DNA of 64,000 bases from Bacteroidetes bacterium HGW-Bacteroidetes-5 (GTDB lineage Bacteria > Bacteroidota > Bacteroidia > Bacteroidales > UBA932), in NCBI GenBank assembly GCA_002842515.1, contig PHDC01000001.1:1116001-1180000 (forward strand). The letters are read 5' to 3'. Of this stretch, positions 46,398 to 55,407 are shown one piece after another. The position numbers and the translations under genes are program-made. The notes below the pieces were generated by a model. The model made no database searches and was not told the DNA's origin. It saw only the letters and a program-made list of their open reading frames with translations. The number at the start of each line of letters is the position of its first letter. Within the stretch, counting starts at the first letter, position 1.

Positions 46398-46627
46398 TTG
46401 CTTTTTGGCTTATGCATAATTGCGAAAATCTCAACAACAAAACCGGCAAGAATTAGTACCGGTGCCAGAACAACTCTTCTGAAACTGAACATCTCCTCTT
46501 TTGGAAATATATCTGGATCTGTTGTGCCTCCGCCTGTCATAAGAGCATAGCCTATTATCATCAGTGCCAGCCCTGCAAGGATATAGACAAAATTTTTGTA
46601 AGGAATTGCAAATTTTCCGGAATCCAT
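46394..46627 (-). CDS. DUF3098 domain-containing small membrane protein
   Basis: A 77-residue protein with two membrane segments (about 8-28 and 50-70). The FAIPYKNFVYILAGLALMII start and a DPDIFPKEEMFSFRR loop match DUF3098. The family sits between ftsX and uppP in many Bacteroidota and has no known function. Translationally coupled to uppP. Confidence 0.88.
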   Translation of the reverse strand: MDSGKFAIPYKNFVYILAGLALMIIGYALMTGGGTTDPDIFPKEEMFSFRRVVLAPVLILAGFVVEIFAIMHKPKSK

Positions 46628-46660
46628 ATTGATGTAATTTAATTTGTTATCATATTTGGT

Positions 46661-47539
46661 TTAATAGAACATATCGTCGCCGGACATTGATACCAGTCTG
46701 TTAACAATAAAAAAGGTGCTGATTACGCAAAGCAGGACTCCTAAAGCAACAACACTCCCGATCACTGCCGATATCATTTTTATGTCCAAGATTTTATATA
46801 GGTCCGGCAGATCTTGCCAGATTAAATATACCACCCCACTCAGTAACGCTGCAGAGATAAGACCCGAAACAAGGCCCTGAACAAAACCCTTTGCAATTAG
46901 AGGACGCCTTATAAAAGCTCGCCTGGCTCCCACCAATTTCATAGTGTGTATTGAAAAACGCTTTGAGAAGAGGTTAAGTCTTATTGTATTATTGATTAAC
47001 ACAAAAGAGATAAACAACAGGAGGGCAATAAAAACAATGATAATCATCCCGGCCCTCTCCATATTGTTATTGATGGTATTCACCAGGGACTCCTGGTAGA
47101 CCACCTCTCTTACAAGAGGCATTGAGGAGATCTCTTCTTCAATTTCGGAGAGAGCATCTCCTTCAAGATACTGGGCTTTTAGAAAAAGGTCTATTGAGAT
47201 GGGAATCGGATTAACTTCAAAAATCTCCAGAAAATCACCTCCCAGAATCTCTGCCATCTCCCTTGTTCCATCTTCTCTTGAGATAAAGGTTGCGCTTTTG
47301 ATATACTCTTTGCCTTTTAAAATTCCGAGAACCACCCCGGCTTGAGTATCTGTAGCCGAATCATCAAAAAGGATAGATATCTTAATGTTCTCCCGAAAAT
47401 ATTCAGATACCGATTTGGCATTTACTGCTAAAAGACCCGTTAGCCCGGCAAGAAAAAGCACCAGACTAATGCTTATAACCGACGATAAATAAGACTGTAC
47501 AAGCCTGCGGTAGATTATGCTTTTTTCTCTTTTCTTCAT
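46661..47539 (-). CDS. ftsX: Cell division protein FtsX
   Basis: A 292-residue four-helix permease-like protein. The first helix (about 17-37) is followed by the extracytoplasmic domain (about 45-165) and three helices (about 170-195, 225-250, 265-287). It partners FtsE to activate peptidoglycan hydrolases at the septum; ftsE is not adjacent here. First gene of the ftsX-DUF3098-uppP-lpxH cluster. Confidence 0.93.
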   Translation of the reverse strand: MKKREKSIIYRRLVQSYLSSVISISLVLFLAGLTGLLAVNAKSVSEYFRENIKISILFDDSATDTQAGVVLGILKGKEYIKSATFISREDGTREMAEILGGDFLEIFEVNPIPISIDLFLKAQYLEGDALSEIEEEISSMPLVREVVYQESLVNTINNNMERAGMIIIVFIALLLFISFVLINNTIRLNLFSKRFSIHTMKLVGARRAFIRRPLIAKGFVQGLVSGLISAALLSGVVYLIWQDLPDLYKILDIKMISAVIGSVVALGVLLCVISTFFIVNRLVSMSGDDMFY

Positions 47540-47554
47540 TTCCTAAACAGATTC

Positions 47555-47562
47555 CAAAGATA
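47555..47562 (-). promoter_or_regulatory. Candidate promoter -7 box for ftsX
   Basis: Minus-strand TATCTTTG, full match to TAnnTTTG, 16 bases before the ftsX ATG. No TTG at the usual -33 distance. Confidence 0.4.
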
Positions 47563-47591
47563 CATAAAATGTCTAATTAAATTAATTTTAT

Positions 47592-47599
47592 TATCTTTG
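47592..47599 (+). promoter_or_regulatory. Candidate promoter -7 box for the GT5-like gene
   Basis: TATCTTTG, full match to TAnnTTTG; the transcript would start near 47605. This places the TTG at 47608 at the extreme 5' end and favours the ATG at 47632. Confidence 0.4.
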
Positions 47600-47631
47600 T
47601 AAACAATTTGCCTTTAAAATTTTTCATCAAA

Positions 47632-48459
47632 ATGAGTGAGCCCACAAGAGTCCTTTATGTAAGCTCTGAAATTTTCCCATATCTGCCGGAATCTGCTATA
47701 TCCAGAATTGGTCGTTACTTGCCTCAGGGGGTTCAGGAGAGGGGGTGCGAAATTCGCTCGTTTATGCCCAGATACGGGTTGATTAACGAAAGGAGAAATC
47801 AGCTGCACGAGGTAATAAGGCTATCGGGTATGAATATCATTATAAATGATATAGACAGGCCCCTCATTATTAAAGTATCCTCAATATCATCTGCAAGAAT
47901 GCAGGTCTACTTCATAGACAACGAAGACTATTTTTACAGAAAGTATGTCTACGGAGATGAGAAGGAGGAGTTCTTCCGTGATAATGACGAGAGAGCGGTT
48001 TTCTTTGCAAGAGGTGTACTAGAGACTGTGAAAAAGCTTAGATGGAAACCGGATATTATACACTGTCAGGGCTGGATTTCACATTTCGTTCCTCTTTTTA
48101 TTAACAAGGTCTACTTGGATGACCCCATTTTCGCAGAGAGCAAAATTATTCTATCACTTTATAACGAAGGTCTTAGCCAGGTATTCAATGAAGATACCAG
48201 GTCTAAAGTTATTGTGCCGGGAATTAAAAACCGTGATATGGATATTTTAAATCCTGCCAATGGCATAAATCTTGCTAAACTAGCAATTCAGTACTCAAAC
48301 GGTATTATTTTCGGGGATGAGATTGTTGAACCGGAGTTAAAGGAGGCTATTGACAAGAGCTCCCTCCCTACACTCAATTTTATAGACACCTCAGGCGAAA
48401 TATCTACTTATGTAAATGAGTACACTCAATTTTACGATAAAATCTTGGCTAAAAAATGA
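47632..48459 (+). CDS. Glycogen/starch synthase-like GT5 catalytic-domain protein, probably degenerate
   Basis: A 275-residue protein matching only the N-terminal GT5 half: RVLYVSSEIFPYLPESAISR, VQERGCEIRSFMPRYG, PDIIHCQGWISHFVPLF. Real glycogen synthases are about 480 residues and carry a KTGGL motif near the start; here that place reads SAISRIG and the C-terminal GT-B half is missing. Probably not an active glucosyltransferase. Such short proteins recur in Bacteroidota beside DUF4270 genes. Its stop overlaps the next ATG (ATGA), so it is tied to the lipoprotein that follows. Confidence 0.75.
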   Translation: MSEPTRVLYVSSEIFPYLPESAISRIGRYLPQGVQERGCEIRSFMPRYGLINERRNQLHEVIRLSGMNIIINDIDRPLIIKVSSISSARMQVYFIDNEDYFYRKYVYGDEKEEFFRDNDERAVFFARGVLETVKKLRWKPDIIHCQGWISHFVPLFINKVYLDDPIFAESKIILSLYNEGLSQVFNEDTRSKVIVPGIKNRDMDILNPANGINLAKLAIQYSNGIIFGDEIVEPELKEAIDKSSLPTLNFIDTSGEISTYVNEYTQFYDKILAKK

Positions 48460-49817
48460 CTATAAGGAACATCTTTCGTTCTGCAGCAGCGATTCTTCTC
48501 TCTTCACTGATAACATCCTGTATTGAGACCGACAAAACAACAGGCTCCGGCTTAGTTCCGGACAACCATATTCTTAAGGTAAAGACCGCTATATTTGACC
48601 TTCCGGTTCAGATGAAGATGTCTGACAGCTTACAGACAATCTTCTCGGGATCATTAGTGGTTGGAGCGTATAAAGATCCCGATCTGGGTCTGGTAGAGGC
48701 ATCCACTGCATTTCAGATGATTCCAGCGGCAGACAGCCTGAGTTTTGGAACCAATCCGGTTGCAAAATCTTTTAAAATGTATGTTAATGTTGCAGATAAA
48801 TCCTTTTTTTACGAAAAGGACCAATATGTTCCTCAAAATTTCCACGTATACACGCTTACCAGGGATTTGGATTCATCCGTTGCATACAATAACTCACTCA
48901 CAGATTCAGATTACAACCCTGTAAAAATAAATCTGGGGGGAAGCATCTTTTTTGGAGGGGACAGCCTGGTGATGGATTTGTCACTCTCTTACGCACAACA
49001 ACTTCTCTCGGCAACTACTGCAGAGAGTGACAGCACAGAGATCTTTCTTAAGAGGTTCAAAGGTCTCTATATGAAAACAGATCCGCTTCCCGGCTCACTC
49101 GAGGGTGGCAGGTTTAACCTGATTGATCCTCTGGATGTTTTCTTTACTCTTGAGTATAGACATATAGATGCTGCCAAAAACATTGATAAAGACAGTCTCA
49201 TCTACTATTTTGTCTCGGATGTAAGACCAACCCTTAACCGTTTTAAACACTCATCACAGAGCCTTCAGAGCACAAACCCACAGCAGAAAATCTATGTTGA
49301 GGGGCTTGCAGGGATTAAACCCTATATAGATTTCAATGATGTCAAAATTCAGATGACAAGCTGGGCTCAGGCAAATAACACGGATATCTCAAAACTGATA
49401 ATTGCCAAGGCAGAGTTAAGGTTTCCATATGAGTTTCCACAAGATTTTACCAGGATGACATACTTCCCGTCTCAGCTTTTCCTTTTCACAAGAGAGAAGG
49501 GGGGAACCACTACCACCCCTACCGTAATGTATGAACCTGTGGATGATATCTCTTATTATGAATCCAATGGCTCAATAAACCGCTCTCTTTTGTATTACTC
49601 TTTGGATATAAGTACTTACCTCCAGAAGATTGTACAGAACAAAATTACAGGAAAATCGATGCAAACCTGGGTAGCTCCCATACTTCAGCAAAGTGACCCA
49701 TATTCGGGTGCTGTATACTACTATATTCAGAACATCCTTTATGGAAAAGCAATACTCAACGGAAAAGGGATGACAAGAAAACCTGTTTTGGTATTGACCT
49801 ACGCCGTAATGCCATAA
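48456..49817 (+). CDS. DUF4270 family lipoprotein
   Basis: A 453-residue lipoprotein: signal peptide MTIRNIFRSAAAILLSS and lipobox ITSC (C22). The rest is beta-rich and matches DUF4270, of unknown function and widespread in Bacteroidota: GSGLVPDN, LVVGAYKDPDLGLVEASTAF, LIIAKAELRFPYEF. Predicted outer-membrane anchored. Translationally coupled to the GT5-like gene upstream and ended by a strong hairpin. Confidence 0.85.
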   Translation: MTIRNIFRSAAAILLSSLITSCIETDKTTGSGLVPDNHILKVKTAIFDLPVQMKMSDSLQTIFSGSLVVGAYKDPDLGLVEASTAFQMIPAADSLSFGTNPVAKSFKMYVNVADKSFFYEKDQYVPQNFHVYTLTRDLDSSVAYNNSLTDSDYNPVKINLGGSIFFGGDSLVMDLSLSYAQQLLSATTAESDSTEIFLKRFKGLYMKTDPLPGSLEGGRFNLIDPLDVFFTLEYRHIDAAKNIDKDSLIYYFVSDVRPTLNRFKHSSQSLQSTNPQQKIYVEGLAGIKPYIDFNDVKIQMTSWAQANNTDISKLIIAKAELRFPYEFPQDFTRMTYFPSQLFLFTREKGGTTTTPTVMYEPVDDISYYESNGSINRSLLYYSLDISTYLQKIVQNKITGKSMQTWVAPILQQSDPYSGAVYYYIQNILYGKAILNGKGMTRKPVLVLTYAVMP

Positions 49818-49842
49818 ACTTATCAATTTAATATAAAAATAG

Positions 49843-49870
49843 AGGCTGCCTAATTATTATTAGGCAGCCT
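49843..49870. terminator. Bidirectional intrinsic terminator between DUF4270 and fabF genes
   Basis: A perfect 12-bp stem (49843-49854 with 49859-49870) and 4-base loop. Plus strand continues TATTTTATT; minus strand continues CTATTTTTAT. Lies between convergent genes. Confidence 0.85.
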
Positions 49871-49896
49871 TATTTTATTCTGTTCTCTTTTAAAAC

Positions 49897-51150
49897 CTAT
49901 TTAATCTTTTTAAAGACTACCGAAGAGTTATGTCCGCCAAAACCAAAAGTATTGTTTAAAGCAACATTAACCTCTCGCTTTTGTGCTTTATTAAGAGTGA
50001 GATTTAATTTATAATCAATTTCCGGATCCTCGTGTTCAAAATTGATAGTAGGTGGAATAATCCCGTCACAAATTGCGTGGACACAAGCAAGTGCCTCAAT
50101 AGCACCTGTTGCACCCAAAAGGTGTCCTGTCATTGACTTGGTCGCACTGATATTTAGTTTGTAGGCGTGCTCTCCAAATAGGGAGATGATAGCCTTTAAC
50201 TCTGCAATATCTCCTAGAGGAGTTGCGGTCCCGTGTACATTGATGTAATCAACCTCATCTATAGCAATACCTCCATCCTCAAGGGCAAACTTCATAACAT
50301 TTGCTGCTCCCAATCCGTCCGGATGTGGCTGAGTAATGTGGTATGCATCTGCTGTCATTCCGCCTCCTGCAACTTCACAGTAGATCTTTGCTCCTCTTGC
50401 TATAGCGTGCTCGTACTCTTCAAAAATGAGAATTCCTGAACCCTCTCCCATTACAAAACCATCTCTGGTCCTGTCAAATGGTCTTGAAGCAGTTTTGTAG
50501 TTCTCATTATTTGTAGAGAGAGCTTGCGAAGAGTTGAAGCCGCCTACACTTGGAATTGTAATTCCCGCCTCAGAACCGCCGGTTACCATAACATCAGCTT
50601 TTCCGAGTCTTATTGTGTTGAAGGCATCAATCATTGCGTGAGTTGAGGATGCACAGGCCGATACTGTTGTATAATTTGGCCCCCTAAATCCATATTTCAT
50701 TGAGATCATACCCGGTGCGATGTCCGGAATCATTTTAGGAATAAGAAAAGGGCTAAAACGAGGAACGTTTCCGCTTTCGCAATAGCCCACTATCTCATTG
50801 AACAGAGTCTCTATTCCTCCGATTCCTGTGCCAAGTATAACTCCTACTCTGTCCGGGTTAATATTTTTGGTGTCGAGTGCACTGTCATTGATAGCCTCTT
50901 CGCTTGCAATGAATGCATATTGAGTAAAGCGGTCAATCTTCCGCTCCTCTTTTCTATCGATACCATATTTTGCCGGATCGTAGTTTTTAATTTCACAAGC
51001 AAATTTGGTTTTAAAAAGGGTAGTGTCAAAACGGGTAATAAGATCGGCACCGCTAAGACCAATATCCAAATTGCCAAAATACTCGGCGATATTGTTTCCT
51101 ATCGGATTAATAGTTCCGATACCTGTAATTACAACTCTTTTTAATTGCAT
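49897..51150 (-). CDS. fabF: Beta-ketoacyl-ACP synthase II
   Basis: A 417-residue condensing enzyme of fatty acid elongation. The catalytic Cys is C166 in VSACASSTHAM; the His residues are in NVHGTATPLGD and MTGHLLGATG. FGFGGHNSSVVF closes the protein. It follows acpP after 16 bases, the common acpP-fabF pair. Confidence 0.96.
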   Translation of the reverse strand: MQLKRVVITGIGTINPIGNNIAEYFGNLDIGLSGADLITRFDTTLFKTKFACEIKNYDPAKYGIDRKEERKIDRFTQYAFIASEEAINDSALDTKNINPDRVGVILGTGIGGIETLFNEIVGYCESGNVPRFSPFLIPKMIPDIAPGMISMKYGFRGPNYTTVSACASSTHAMIDAFNTIRLGKADVMVTGGSEAGITIPSVGGFNSSQALSTNNENYKTASRPFDRTRDGFVMGEGSGILIFEEYEHAIARGAKIYCEVAGGGMTADAYHITQPHPDGLGAANVMKFALEDGGIAIDEVDYINVHGTATPLGDIAELKAIISLFGEHAYKLNISATKSMTGHLLGATGAIEALACVHAICDGIIPPTINFEHEDPEIDYKLNLTLNKAQKREVNVALNNTFGFGGHNSSVVFKKIK

Positions 51151-51166
51151 ATCCTCTTTTGTAAAA

Positions 51167-51403
51167 TTACTTGGTATTATTCTCGATGTAAGCTATAGCG
51201 TCTCCTACTGTAGAGATCTTCTCAGCAGCTTCATCCGGAATTGTGATGCCGAAAGCCTTTTCAAACTCCATAATAAGTTCTACTGTGTCGAGTGAGTCAG
51301 CACCCAAATCATTAGTAAAACTAGCTGTAGGAGTAACCTCCGATTCCTCAACGCCTAACTTGTCAACGATGATGGCTTTAACTTTTGCATTAATGTCTGC
51401 CAT
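51167..51403 (-). CDS. acpP: Acyl carrier protein
   Basis: A 78-residue four-helix carrier. The phosphopantetheine attachment site is S37 in [12 protein letters not shown]. Acidic throughout. Upstream of fabF and co-transcribed. Confidence 0.97.
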   Translation of the reverse strand: MADINAKVKAIIVDKLGVEESEVTPTASFTNDLGADSLDTVELIMEFEKAFGITIPDEAAEKISTVGDAIAYIENNTK

Positions 51404-51446
51404 GATTCTAAAGAATTAGTTAATAAAAAAAAGTTATTTGATATTT

Positions 51447-51454
51447 CAAAATTA
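51447..51454 (-). promoter_or_regulatory. Candidate promoter -7 box for acpP-fabF
   Basis: Minus-strand TAATTTTG matches TAnnTTTG, with the acpP ATG about 44 bases downstream. No well-spaced TTG element seen. Confidence 0.35.
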
Positions 51455-51586
51455 GTGTGCAAAGAAAGTTAAAAAAATCCAAAAATGAAAATTTCTATAA
51501 AGTGGAATTACATCCTACTGATTTTCAGTATTTAAAAAATTCAAAGTATAGTTATTCTCAAATTCTTTATAATGCTCTATTTTCCT

Positions 51587-51594
51587 TACCTTTG
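51587..51594 (+). promoter_or_regulatory. Candidate promoter -7 box for purN
   Basis: TACCTTTG matches TAnnTTTG. Its last base is the first base of the GTG at 51594, so that GTG is not the start; the ATG at 51618 leaves a leader of about 17 bases. Confidence 0.45.
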
Positions 51595-51617
51595 TGACTG
51601 ATTTTTTCAATATAAAA

Positions 51618-52208
51618 ATGAGCGGTATAAATATAGCAATATTTGCTTCAGGTTCCGGTACAAATGCAGAGAACTTAATAAATTATCTTAATGATAATTT
51701 TTCTACGTTTAATATCACTCCAAAACTGCTGCTCTCCAACAGAAGTGATGCCTATGTCCTTGAAAGGGCAGCCAGGTTAAATGTAAAGAGTGTCGTGTTT
51801 TCGGCAAAAGAGCTAAGAGATGAGCTGGTTGTAGATAAGCTTCTAACATACAACAAAATAGACTTTATCGTTCTGGCAGGATTTCTTTTAAAACTTCCGG
51901 ACAGGCTGGTATCTGAATACAAAGGGCGTATTATTAACATCCACCCATCACTACTCCCAAAGTACGGAGGAAAAGGGATGTATGGCGAGTTTGTTCACCG
52001 GGCAGTCATTGAATCCGGAGATACTGAGTCGGGAATCACAATTCATCTTGTAGATGAGATCTACGATAACGGCGAGCATCTGTTTCAGGCGAAATGCGCT
52101 ATAGAGAGCGGGGAGAGAGCAGACTCACTTGCAAAAAAAATTCACGCACTTGAAAAAGAGCATTTTCCAAAAGTTGTCTGCAGTTATATCCTCAACTACG
52201 AAAAGTAA
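51618..52208 (+). CDS. purN: Phosphoribosylglycinamide formyltransferase
   Basis: A 196-residue folate-dependent GART, third step of purine synthesis. Motifs: IAIFASGSGTNAENLI, LAGFLLKLP, NIHPSLLPKYGGKGMYG (catalytic His) and HLVDEIYDNGEHLFQ (Asp). The ATG start is preferred over a GTG inside the promoter box. Monocistronic. Confidence 0.95.
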   Translation: MSGINIAIFASGSGTNAENLINYLNDNFSTFNITPKLLLSNRSDAYVLERAARLNVKSVVFSAKELRDELVVDKLLTYNKIDFIVLAGFLLKLPDRLVSEYKGRIINIHPSLLPKYGGKGMYGEFVHRAVIESGDTESGITIHLVDEIYDNGEHLFQAKCAIESGERADSLAKKIHALEKEHFPKVVCSYILNYEK

Positions 52209-52227
52209 TCTCTTACCCGGAGATTAC
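52205..52227. terminator. Hairpin between purN and DUF5686 genes, possible terminator
   Basis: An 8-bp stem (GTAATCTC / GAGATTAC) with 7-base loop that overlaps the purN stop codon. On the minus strand it is followed by TTTT. Convergent setting; efficiency uncertain. Confidence 0.5.
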
Positions 52228-52246
52228 CCTCCCTGTTAAAAATCTG

Positions 52247-54784
52247 CTATCTGTTAATCTCGGTTAATATAGGAATCTCCAGTCGGAATGCCGTTCCGCT
52301 ATATTTGGATCCGTCAAATCCCACAAAAACACCTGCTCTGATAATCTGTTTCAACCCAAAAGAGTATCCGGCTTCGGTGTGAATAACATCTCTCTCCGGG
52401 AGCCAAACTGTTTTAAGGTGAAGGGCCTCGTACAACAACTGACTGTTTAAAAATGGGAGTCTGTTAAGAATTAGATAGTCTGTGTTGTATTCGCAAACTG
52501 CAGTCAGCCAACTTTGGGGCGTAGAGAACTTATAGTTATTCATAAGCAGAGATGAAGAGAGGAATCCGCTCTCTGTAACCATAATATTGGAGGAGCGAAA
52601 GTGTTTGTAATCACTTAGAAAAAGTCTGCTCCTGTTATAGAACCCCCCGGCCTCAACAGAGTAGTAGATAGAACTATAGAGCCCGCTTTTAAATCTTTGG
52701 GATACAGATGCTCCAACCATCCCGTATTTGGATGTTGAACTCCCGGAAGAGGGAAGTGATGCTCGCGTAAAAACAGAAAATGTGGGATATTTAGTTCTTA
52801 CATATCGTTTTCTACCCTCAACAACCCTGTAGTAGTAGTTTGGTGTATAGATGAGTGAAGCGGTGTAAAAGAGTGAGGTGTTGCTTTGAGATGTGGCTCC
52901 GTAGATATTATCGGGAATATTTGGAGATGGAGTTTGTCGGAACAGTGAGGTAATATTGGCATTCTCAAGCGGAGAGTTTTGATGCCAGGCCAGGCTTGCA
53001 TTAAACCTTAGTCCGGTGGCAAGCTCAATACTGTTTTTAACCTCTACCCATCTTCTGGATTGGTATTTAACTGGATTTAGACCAAAAAAGTAGGAGGCAT
53101 AGGAGTTTACAAATGGCGAAACAGAAGAGTTATTGCTTATATCTGCACTGCTCTCTCCCATACTAAGGGAGATGTTGCCTAGCTTTAAAGGAGAGTATGT
53201 AGCAGAGAGGTTAATACTCCACAAAAGCTCTTCTCTGTGCGAGGAGTAGTATATGGCCGGTAAAAATGTTATTGCAGAGTTTTTGGTGAACTCATACTTT
53301 GCAAACAGCTCCTGCCCTATCTGATAGCCGTCCACAAAATTAAAATCACCGATAACTCCCGAGAGGCCGCTATAACCCAAAGTGAGGTTTTTACCTGCCT
53401 TAAAGCGGTTTTTAAAGAGAAGTCTATCTAATATTTTATTACCGGTAGATCTGTTAACCCTCTTTAGGGAGTCCTCTTCAAATACTCTTTTGAACTCTCC
53501 CTTAAGGCTATCTGCCTGTTTGTAAGAGAGAATTTCATCCTCTCTTAAAGGGAGCCTGCGAACTTCGGCCCAGTATGTAGTATCTCGTAAACGGGCAAGT
53601 GTATCTACCTCCCTTTTAATGTTGGTATCTTTTTTAATTTCGAGTCTTTGTGGGGTTTTTATCTGCTTTGTAACTCTCTTTTGGGTTTGAGATTGTGATA
53701 TTTTGCCGATGCTGTTTTTTAAGGAGTCCTGTGATTTCTCTGCACCTTTATCACTGCTTGGTTTGCCCTCATTAACCCTACTGAAGGCTACAGATGAGTT
53801 AAACCTCCCTTGTGCATTAACTCCCATAAGATTTATCCCTACATCCATTGCATATGAGGTGGGCATTAGAACCAGTGGCTTAACTTCGTTGAAGTTTACG
53901 CTGATATTCATAGTAACACCGGTCTCTTTTGAGGTGAAGTCGATATATGAGACACTCCAGGTGTCGTCTACAATATAGATATGCCCTCTAAAAAGTTTAG
54001 AGTCTCCACCTTTAGGTATTACACGAATTTTATTCACAACTCTACCCGATTCGTTGGAGATCCCCTCGTAAATAAAACTATAGTATCTGAAGGCGTTTGT
54101 TGCCAGTGGAGAGAGATTGCCGAAGAACTCCTTGTCGTAGATTGAAGTTCTCATCACTCCTGAGATATTATCTATCTTTATTTCTGAAGGGATTGTACTG
54201 GAAAAAGCCATAACCTTTTCATCATAGCTTCCGGGATATTGATAACTGATTAGTGAGTGTGACTCCAATAGAAAGAGCTTGTTGAGCACAAGGTTGCTCC
54301 TGGCTTTTCCGGCCTGAATTTTTAATATTGCGGGTATTTTTGTAATCTTCATTGTCCCTTTAAGGTATACAGAAGATTCGTAGCTCTTAACCTGCTCTCT
54401 GTGAAAGGGAGCTCTGGCTATAGCTTTTCTCATTACAGAGTTGGCACGGTTCTCCCCTTTTGAACTGAAGTATGCGTCATTAAGTTGATAAACCTCCTCC
54501 TGCATAACAATCTCCCGAAAGATATTCTCATTTGTCACCTCAAGGGTAAATCTCTCTCTCTTGTATCCAAGTGATGAAACTTCACAGGTGTATTTGCCTT
54601 TAGAGAGTGAAATCCGGAACTCACCCTTGTCATCTGCACTTACTCCGGATGAGATTTCATATACATATATTGTGGCAAATGGAACCGGCAATCCATTGCG
54701 GTCAGAGACCCTGCCGCCGAAAACCGTTCCAAAAAGAGTTGAGCTCAGTAGTAACAGAAGAGTGGTTAGAGAGAGCCTGTTCAC
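52247..54784 (-). CDS. DUF5686 family outer-membrane protein with carboxypeptidase-regulatory-like domain
   Basis: About 845 residues from a GTG at 54784 that overlaps the stop of the nitroreductase gene as GTGA. The frame is open 11 codons further but those lie inside the neighbour; the GTG yields a good signal peptide (NRLSLTTLLLLLSSTLFG). A CarboxypepD_reg-like domain (about 25-100, GLPVPFATIYVYE) is followed by the DUF5686 region, then a beta-barrel-like C-terminus with alternating aromatic/polar strands. Function unknown; outer membrane predicted. Confidence 0.82.
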   Translation of the reverse strand: MNRLSLTTLLLLLSSTLFGTVFGGRVSDRNGLPVPFATIYVYEISSGVSADDKGEFRISLSKGKYTCEVSSLGYKRERFTLEVTNENIFREIVMQEEVYQLNDAYFSSKGENRANSVMRKAIARAPFHREQVKSYESSVYLKGTMKITKIPAILKIQAGKARSNLVLNKLFLLESHSLISYQYPGSYDEKVMAFSSTIPSEIKIDNISGVMRTSIYDKEFFGNLSPLATNAFRYYSFIYEGISNESGRVVNKIRVIPKGGDSKLFRGHIYIVDDTWSVSYIDFTSKETGVTMNISVNFNEVKPLVLMPTSYAMDVGINLMGVNAQGRFNSSVAFSRVNEGKPSSDKGAEKSQDSLKNSIGKISQSQTQKRVTKQIKTPQRLEIKKDTNIKREVDTLARLRDTTYWAEVRRLPLREDEILSYKQADSLKGEFKRVFEEDSLKRVNRSTGNKILDRLLFKNRFKAGKNLTLGYSGLSGVIGDFNFVDGYQIGQELFAKYEFTKNSAITFLPAIYYSSHREELLWSINLSATYSPLKLGNISLSMGESSADISNNSSVSPFVNSYASYFFGLNPVKYQSRRWVEVKNSIELATGLRFNASLAWHQNSPLENANITSLFRQTPSPNIPDNIYGATSQSNTSLFYTASLIYTPNYYYRVVEGRKRYVRTKYPTFSVFTRASLPSSGSSTSKYGMVGASVSQRFKSGLYSSIYYSVEAGGFYNRSRLFLSDYKHFRSSNIMVTESGFLSSSLLMNNYKFSTPQSWLTAVCEYNTDYLILNRLPFLNSQLLYEALHLKTVWLPERDVIHTEAGYSFGLKQIIRAGVFVGFDGSKYSGTAFRLEIPILTEINR

Positions 54785-55350
54785 CACTTGTTTATGTGAA
54801 GCTTCTCCTGCTTCCATTTATCCTTAGGGGTTTGCTCTCCTTTTGGGTAACCGATAGGGATAAGGCAAAGGGGAAGATAGGGTTCCGGTATACCAACAGC
54901 ATCCGAGATTGCCTTCATTCTCTCTACACCCGGATATCCGGCAGTCCACACTGCTCCAAGGCCCATAGACTCTGCTGCCAGAAGTATGTTTTGAGTTGCA
55001 GCAGAGCAGTCCAGATACCAATAGTGAGATGTTTGAGGGTTACCGGCAACAACTATTGCAGCCTGAGCCTCTTTGAGCATTCTGTTGTTGGGAAGCTTTT
55101 GTGCAAGGGCAGCCATCTCCTCTTTTCCGTGTATGATTACAAACTCCCAGGGCTGGCGGTTCATTCCGGATGGGGCTGCCATCCCGGCCTTAACAAGCAG
55201 TTTAAGGTCATCCAGAGATACCTGCTGCTCGGTATAGCTTCTTACACTTTTTCTGTTGAAGATGTTCTCAAATACAGAATTCTGTGCAAAGATTGTATTA
55301 CTGTTAATCAATATAACTGCTAATACTGCAAAAAGAGTTTTTTTAATCAT
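54781..55350 (-). CDS. Nitroreductase family protein with signal peptide
   Basis: A 189-residue FMN-type nitroreductase fold: RKSVRSYTEQQVSLDDLKLL, AAPSGMNRQPWEF, QNILLAAESMGLGAVW and the end IGYPKGEQTP. Residues 1-22 (MIKKTLFAVLAVILINSNTI, then FAQ) form a signal peptide, unusual for a flavoenzyme because FMN is made in the cytoplasm. It would be periplasmic, via Sec with FMN acquired outside. Coupled to the DUF5686 gene by GTGA. Confidence 0.88.
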   Translation of the reverse strand: MIKKTLFAVLAVILINSNTIFAQNSVFENIFNRKSVRSYTEQQVSLDDLKLLVKAGMAAPSGMNRQPWEFVIIHGKEEMAALAQKLPNNRMLKEAQAAIVVAGNPQTSHYWYLDCSAATQNILLAAESMGLGAVWTAGYPGVERMKAISDAVGIPEPYLPLCLIPIGYPKGEQTPKDKWKQEKLHINKW

Positions 55351-55407
55351 AACTAAATTTTTAAACGATAGGTTAATTACTAATATTATGCCAATTTTAT
55401 TGAAAGA

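Noticed and set aside
54607..55323. 238-codon plus-strand frame across the DUF5686/nitroreductase junction
   Set aside because: It crosses two well-supported genes on the other strand and reads as low-quality Cys/Leu/Ser-rich sequence.
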